Assembly (NCBI RefSeq): GCF_042477335.2
Contig: NC_091255.1
Coordinates: 29,924,501-29,988,500, forward strand
Origin: Ovis canadensis
Lineage: Eukaryota; Chordata; Mammalia; Artiodactyla; Bovidae
Length of the DNA: 64,000 nt
Direction: 5' to 3'
Below the pieces are notes generated by a model. The model was not told where the DNA came from and made no database searches. It saw only the letters and a program-made list of their open reading frames with translations. A program made the translations under genes and the position numbers. Shown here piece by piece: positions 59,000 through 64,000 of the stretch (position 1 is its first letter; every line of letters starts with the position of its first letter).

Positions 59000-61255
59000 G
59001 GAACTGCAGGCATGTTTATTCTGTCCTGGCTGGCACAGCAGCCATACCACAACCCCTCTCCTCTCGTGGCTGACCCAACGGACACAGCCCCGCTGCAGGA
59101 GTAACAACCCCGCATAACACGGCCACGACACGACCAAAGCACAGCATAACCTCAGTGCCTCAAAGCCTTCTCAGATGGTGCTTATACACGTTTACAGAAC
59201 AGAAGTAGCCCACGGCCAAGCAAGTACTTCACGAGGCGCATGCACAGCGCTACAAATGCGCTCAACTGTTACACAGTCGTTACTTATAAAAGGTAGAGTG
59301 AGAGAGACTGAACACGCCATCCTGGCTAATTTACTCCACAAATAACTAACCACCCTCTGACTTGGTTCTTTGGGATCATGCTTGAGCTCTGGGGGCTAGC
59401 AGGCTACGAGTCAAATTTATGAGAGATGTTTCACAAGAATCTCCATGAGACAAGGAAAAACCAATCCATACCAAGTTGTAATAGCTTCCCTAGCAGAAAG
59501 TGACATATATTGGGGTGAGAGGATTCTTCTACTCCTTGACATGCATGATTTTAAAAAAGCTTTTTAAATTAGGCGAATTACACATGAAAATCCAGATTTG
59601 TGACTTCTCTTAAAGAATAAGATCTGTCCCCAGTGGTGGCGATTAGCCTTCTTTTACACGTAGACGTGCTATTTGCCACAGTGTCTACCACTCCCTATTG
59701 TTTTACATCTAGCCTGCTTCACCCATTAATCAGCTTGACCCCTGTAAGAATCTGACTTTATGACCCCTGGCGTAAAGGTTCAGTAAAGTGGTCACCAACA
59801 TGGTGATGACAAGGGTAAAGTTGGCTAGCTATTTGGTAATAGTTGTAAGCTATTTTCAATGATTCAGAAAGCCTAATTGCAATGCTTATATTGTTAACCT
59901 CTAAAAGGTGCACAGGTTAATGATAGTATGGGATTTATTTTCTTTTAAATGGAATTACATCAACTGGGTAATTGTGTTGCTATAAAAGAAGCTCAGACTG
60001 ACAAGTAGATATCATTGATAAATGGTGTTTAAATTGAGAAAACTGATGACTATTATTTAATAAATAAAATTTGTTTGATAGGCCAGTTCTTTCAAAATAT
60101 GAGGCCAAAAAAGAAATAATTATGAAAGGTGTCCTTATTAATAAAAAAGTTAAGAAGACAACGACTGGATTTTTCTGTCACTTCTCCACTGGTGTTTGTA
60201 GTCCAAAGGATTAAAATCAGATGAGGAATTGGAATTTCAGGAATCTCATAGTAGGTAGAGAAAACATTGGGGAAAGTTTATGGGACTTCTTTCCTTCTTT
60301 TAATTTTTTAATTATTTTTTAAAATTGAAGTATAGTTTATTTACATATGGGGTTTCTGCTGAGTCCTAGAAATTCATGTCTTTCTAAGACAGGCTCTAGG
60401 CTAAATTTTAATTGTAAATAATACACATAGTTTTAATACAGCCTCTGTGTTTCTCCAAACTGTAAGGCAAAATGAGAAGCAATGGCCATTTGTAATATTG
60501 CTGTGCTGTGTTAAAACTAGTTAAGGTTCCCTGTCTGTGCTAATGTACAAGGTCACTGTATTTAATAAGGGTGAAGAAACTCTTTCTTGATGACCTGTAA
60601 TTCTCAAGGATTGTTATATGTCCTAGTACAAAGCTGATTCATAAATCTACTAGGTGGGGCAAAGCTATTACATTCTCAGTATTACTTGCTAACTCCCTTA
60701 AACATTTAACTAAACTATGTATCTTTTGAGGATCATAGAATTTTCAAGCTCAGATGAAAATTAATTTCAATTCTCAATCCAACTTCCTCATTTTCCAAAG
60801 GCCCAGTCTCTAATCTCGCAACTTTTCACAATGCTCGTACCTTATCCTTACAGCATTTTCACAGGGCTTCCAAATTCTAGTTTAAGAAATCCTGAATGAA
60901 GGCTTCTCCACAAAACCTACTGGGGCCTCCAAGAAGACAGAGAAATCTGTGCACCGCAGTCTTTAACAGTGTCTGTCTCTCTCCCCATCTCATGCTGACG
61001 TTTCCAAGGAAGCAAAGAGGAGCCTAACAGGAGGATGTGTCTATTTTCCTTAGAAACAAGACTGTGAAGATTTCATACATTCTGCTCATTTCTTCTCTTT
61101 ACTTATATGTCAATTAAGGGGCTTTTAATCACCATCTGACAGAAGCTCTCTCTCTTTCACTGTGACACATTTAGCTACTGCAACGTTAGACAAAATAGTT
61201 TTTCCTAAGTTAGAGTGAGAACACAGCAGAGACCTCAAAGGTGCTTCTGGTCAGG
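59000..61255. other. Intergenic, mostly unassigned
   Basis: 59020-59330 is richer in CpG than its surroundings and contains TATAAAAGG at 59285-59293; it may be an old LTR. A short antisense L1-like piece lies at 60305-60360. Nothing else recognised. Confidence 0.4.
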
Positions 61256-61269
61256 GCTGGCTTTCCCCA

Positions 61270-61497
61270 TGTGTGTGTGCACTGTGTCACTTCAGCCGTG
61301 TCCAACTCTTCGCAACTCTATGGACCATAGCCCATCAGGCTCCTTTGTCCATGGGATTCTCCAGGCCAGAATACTGGAGTGGGTAGCCGATCCCTCCTCC
61401 AGGGGATCTTCCGGACTCAGGGATTGAACTCGTGTCTCTAACGTCTCCTGCATTGCCTGGCAAGATCTTTACCACCAGGACTACCTGGGAAGCCCTA
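61270..61497 (-). mobile_element. Bov-tA SINE
   Basis: Antisense, GTGTGTGCACTGTGTCACTT to GGACTACCTGGGAAGCCC. Confidence 0.9.
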
Positions 61498-61629
61498 CCT
61501 CTCCCCATAACCCACCCCAGTTGTGCGGGAAAGTGAAGCAGAGACGCTTAGGGTGGGGGGAATGAAGAGAGAATGGAAGTGGGAAAAGTCAGCGATAAAT
61601 GATGAGAACTGAAATTTTAGACGGAGATA

Positions 61630-61742
61630 GGGACTTCCCTGGTGGTCAGTGGTCAAGACTGCTTCCAGTGCAGAGGATGTGGGTTCAGTCTGTAGTAAGA
61701 TCCCATGTGCTATGCAGCCAAAAAATTAAAAATAAATTAAAT
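61630..61742 (+). mobile_element. CHR-type SINE
   Basis: GGGACTTCCCTGGTGGTCAG to an AAAATAAATTAAATT tail. Confidence 0.8.
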
Positions 61743-61764
61743 TGAAGTATATGAGAAGACTGGG

Positions 61765-61980
61765 GCTTTTCAGGTGGCTCAGTGGTAAAGAATCCTTCTG
61801 CCAAGTGGGAGATACAGGTTTGATCCTTGGGTGGGAAGATCCCCTGGAGAAGGAAACGGCAACCCACTCCAGTATTTTTGCCTGGGAAATGCTATGGACA
61901 GAAGAGCCTGATGGGCTACAGTCTATGGGGTCGTAAGAGTCAGACATAACTTGGCAACTAAACAACAACAACATACGAGA
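61765..61980 (+). mobile_element. Bov-tA SINE
   Basis: GGGGCTTTTCAGGTGGCTCA to AACTAAACAACAACAACA. Confidence 0.9.
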
Positions 61981-61984
61981 AGAG

Positions 61985-63180
61985 TACAAGCTGATTCAAA
62001 ATATTGCTGGATCTATGCAAAACGGGCAAAGGATACTAGGGAAGCAAACATTCTGGCCAGCCTTTGTCCCTTGTTGTTTTCGTCTTCATCACTACATAAG
62101 TCTCACAAAGTTTGTGACTGTCAACCACGATAAGATGAGAAAAATAAGGACATCTGTTGAGTTTTTTTTATAATACTGAATTCTTTCGTTTAAAGGAATA
62201 TCTTATATTCTGAGATTATATCGTTCCTTTTTTAGTCCTAGAACATTTCTCTTTTGAAATGACAGTGAAGGTAGATATAATTAATATTACTTATGTGTTT
62301 CCTTGGCAAGTTTATAAATTGATCCCTCTATGTTATGCCCAACTCCTGTATTTTTTGGGGAGCGTACTGATTCGTGAAACCCAAATGTCTATTAATTTCC
62401 AACCTAGAAAAATACACAATAAATGTAAATGGTTGCCAACCTTTTCAGGACAAATTTCAATTAATTAACATATGCTTCAAGGAGAAGACTTTTAAAAAAT
62501 CTTACTTTTCAATCTTAACAGCTTTCTTCCTGAAAGTGTTCTTCATGTATATCAAATTAGTCATAGCAACTACTGCTAAGTGATTAATGAAACACTTCTT
62601 CAGAACCTCTGACAATTAGACAGGAATGAATTTAATAATAGCAATAAATACAGATGGGACTACATAAATCAAGGAGGTCCTGATGCAAAACTCTTGCTGT
62701 AATAGATGGCATCTCAGTTTCCTCATCTGAAATGAATCAAGAAATTAATCATAAGGATGATCATAGCACTAAAGAAAACAAAACAAAACAAAATCATACT
62801 CTTGATGAATAGAATGCTAGATTTCTAATTTATATTTGCTCAAAACTTTGATATAGTTCCTTGCATTTTGGCATCTAATATTACTGCTAAAATTCTAGAA
62901 ACTTTATTACCTTAGTGATTTTTAAAATTTGAAAATTCATACTCTTGGAAAGAATGCCTCCATTCTTTCTACCCACCACTTAACTCAGGTATGCTGGAGC
63001 TAACAGACTAAAGGAAGCTCCAAAAAGAAGGCAGTATTTTGGATGAGGAATGTGGCTTCTGACCTACTTGTGAAGGAGAAGGCAACAGTGGCTTCCCCCA
63101 GGCTAAACTCTCTAGGAAGCTTACACTGCATGGCAATAAAAGGCAGTTGGACATGCATTAGCCTGAAAGGGCTTAAAGAG
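61985..63180. other. Intergenic, unassigned
   Basis: AT-rich. Includes an AAAAC repeat at 62774-62793 and the 50-base segment at 62376-62425 that recurs at 63704-63753. Confidence 0.5.
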
Positions 63181-63181
63181 A

Positions 63182-63330
63182 GAGTAAGCTTGAGACCAAA
63201 AGTGGGGAGGCTCAAGAGGAAGGGGATATACCTCTACAGATAGCTGATTCACTTTATTGTACAGCAGAAACTAACACAACATTGTAAAGCAATTATAGTC
63301 CAATAATAAAATTTAAAAAGTAAAACGAAA
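63182..63330 (+). mobile_element. L1 3' end
   Basis: AGCTGATTCACTTTATTGTA, CAACATTGTAAAGCAATTAT, CCAATAATAAAATTTAAAAA. Confidence 0.85.
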
Positions 63331-63339
63331 AACAAACAA

Positions 63340-63564
63340 ACAAAAAGATCAAAGGTGTTCTCCATTCTAAGCAAGATTCCAACCTCACCCGTCTTCCTCT
63401 AGAGTGAAGGCAGATTCTCCTCCACCCTCCGTTCTCCCCTGGACTGCTTCACCTTCTAGCACCTCCCGTCTCTGGAGGAGTTTGCCCGCGATGGGTTTTA
63501 TGATGCACATTACTGACTGCTATCCATCTGCTTATGGAAAATCATTGACCCCAGCCCGGAGTAC
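63340..63564 (-). other. TMIGD1: Probable TMIGD1 3' UTR
   Basis: Downstream of the stop on the minus strand. No AATAAA is seen before the L1 tail at 63182-63330; the first is at 63258-63253, inside that L1. The true cleavage site is not determined. Confidence 0.35.
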
Positions 63565-63609
63565 TTACAGAGCTGTTCTGCACTGAGGGCCTTGATCCTT
63601 TCTGCAGAG
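63565..63609 (-). CDS. TMIGD1: TMIGD1, last coding exon (C-terminal 14 residues)
   Basis: TMIGD1 is a type I membrane protein with two Ig-like domains, found in kidney and gut epithelium and linked to cell adhesion. This exon begins after a strong acceptor (TTTGCTTTCAG) and reads LCRKDQGPQCRTAL-stop. The human tail, as recalled, is LCMKDKDPHSETAL-stop: same length, same LC start, KD in the middle, same TAL end. The TAA stop is at 63567-63565. Strand and position, about 27 kb upstream of BLMH, fit the mammalian gene order SLC6A4-BLMH-TMIGD1-CPD. The preceding exon (transmembrane segment) was not found before 64000. The match is short, so the name rests on alignment plus synteny. Confidence 0.7.
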   Translation of the reverse strand, partial: LCRKDQGPQCRTAL

Positions 63610-64000
63610 CTGAAAGCAAACACAACCAGGGACAATGAATTTGCTGCTGTGCTAAGGCTAATGGATAAACATTTTGAATGCCTCGAGGTGGCTCAAGGGA
63701 CAGGAAACCCAAATGTCTGTTAATCTTCTATCTAGAAAAATACACACCAATGAGTCTAGGTCTTATTTCTTTGGCCACATTTATCATTTTTGTTTAACCT
63801 AAGAAAATATAATTCCACACTGGCGTTTTAGAGATTTTCTGCCACCTTTGCCTTCCTTTGGGACTGGATTGACTGGTTGGAGTCAAAGGCATAGCTTTAA
63901 CCTATGCACTCTGCATCACGTACTATGCATCACTCTAACCAACAAGGTGAACCATTCAGCAATTCAAACTCCAGTGCACTGCAGCCAGGGCCTGTGGCTG
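63610..64000 (-). other. TMIGD1: TMIGD1 intron, partial
   Basis: No coding exon is seen on either strand. It holds a 50-base stretch at 63704-63753 similar to 62376-62425. Confidence 0.4.

Noticed and set aside
63253..63258. AATAAA on the minus strand as the TMIGD1 poly(A) signal
   Set aside because: It lies in an inserted L1 tail, so it cannot be assigned without transcript data.
1..64000. CRISPR array, bacterial operon or prokaryotic mobile system
   Set aside because: The window is spliced, repeat-rich ruminant DNA; no spacer-repeat pattern of that kind exists.

Overview
This is a mammalian nuclear window from a ruminant (cattle, sheep, goat or a close relative; the species cannot be fixed from sequence alone). 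The evidence is the dense load of ruminant-only repeats: tRNA-derived Bov-tA SINEs with BovB-derived tails, BovB LINEs, CHR-type SINEs and ruminant L1 3' ends. Nearly every open frame longer than 60 codons lies inside one of these or is antisense to a real exon.

Two protein-coding genes are supported, both on the minus strand. From 36644 down to 12113 lie exons 1 to 11 of bleomycin hydrolase (BLMH), a cytosolic papain-like cysteine aminopeptidase. All exons have GT-AG borders, the joined frame is open for 405 codons plus one base, and the catalytic Cys73, His372 and Asn396 are present. The last coding exon (about 50 residues) was not found and probably lies beyond the left edge, so bases 1-12112 are read as intron 11. 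A CpG island at about 36420-37030 is the promoter. At 63565-63609 a short terminal exon encodes a 14-residue tail ending TAL-stop that resembles the C-terminus of TMIGD1. That is the gene expected upstream of BLMH by mammalian synteny (SLC6A4-BLMH-TMIGD1-CPD, recalled), and its other exons would lie to the right.

Layout: 1-12112 BLMH intron 11; 12113-36644 BLMH exons 11 to 1; 36420-37030 promoter; 37030-40840 intergenic with SINEs and a 1.2-kb BovB carrying an RT domain; 40843-47870 an old tandem segmental duplication, two units of about 3.2-3.8 kb each remodelled by its own insertions; 47870-55180 repeats; 55188-58500 a nearly full-length, dead Tigger1 DNA transposon with three later insertions; 58500-63560 repeats and unassigned DNA; 63565-63609 the TMIGD1 terminal exon; then TMIGD1 intron.

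No operon, CRISPR array, RNA gene or new multi-gene system was seen. The notable items are structural: an exact-looking 194-bp tandem duplication with a near-identical inverted third copy inside BLMH intron 6, the segmental duplication with a low-divergence patch, a BovB insertion with a 5' inversion and a clean target-site duplication, a poly(A)-only insertion with target-site duplication, and a cluster of in-frame alternative splice acceptors at the BLMH N-terminus.
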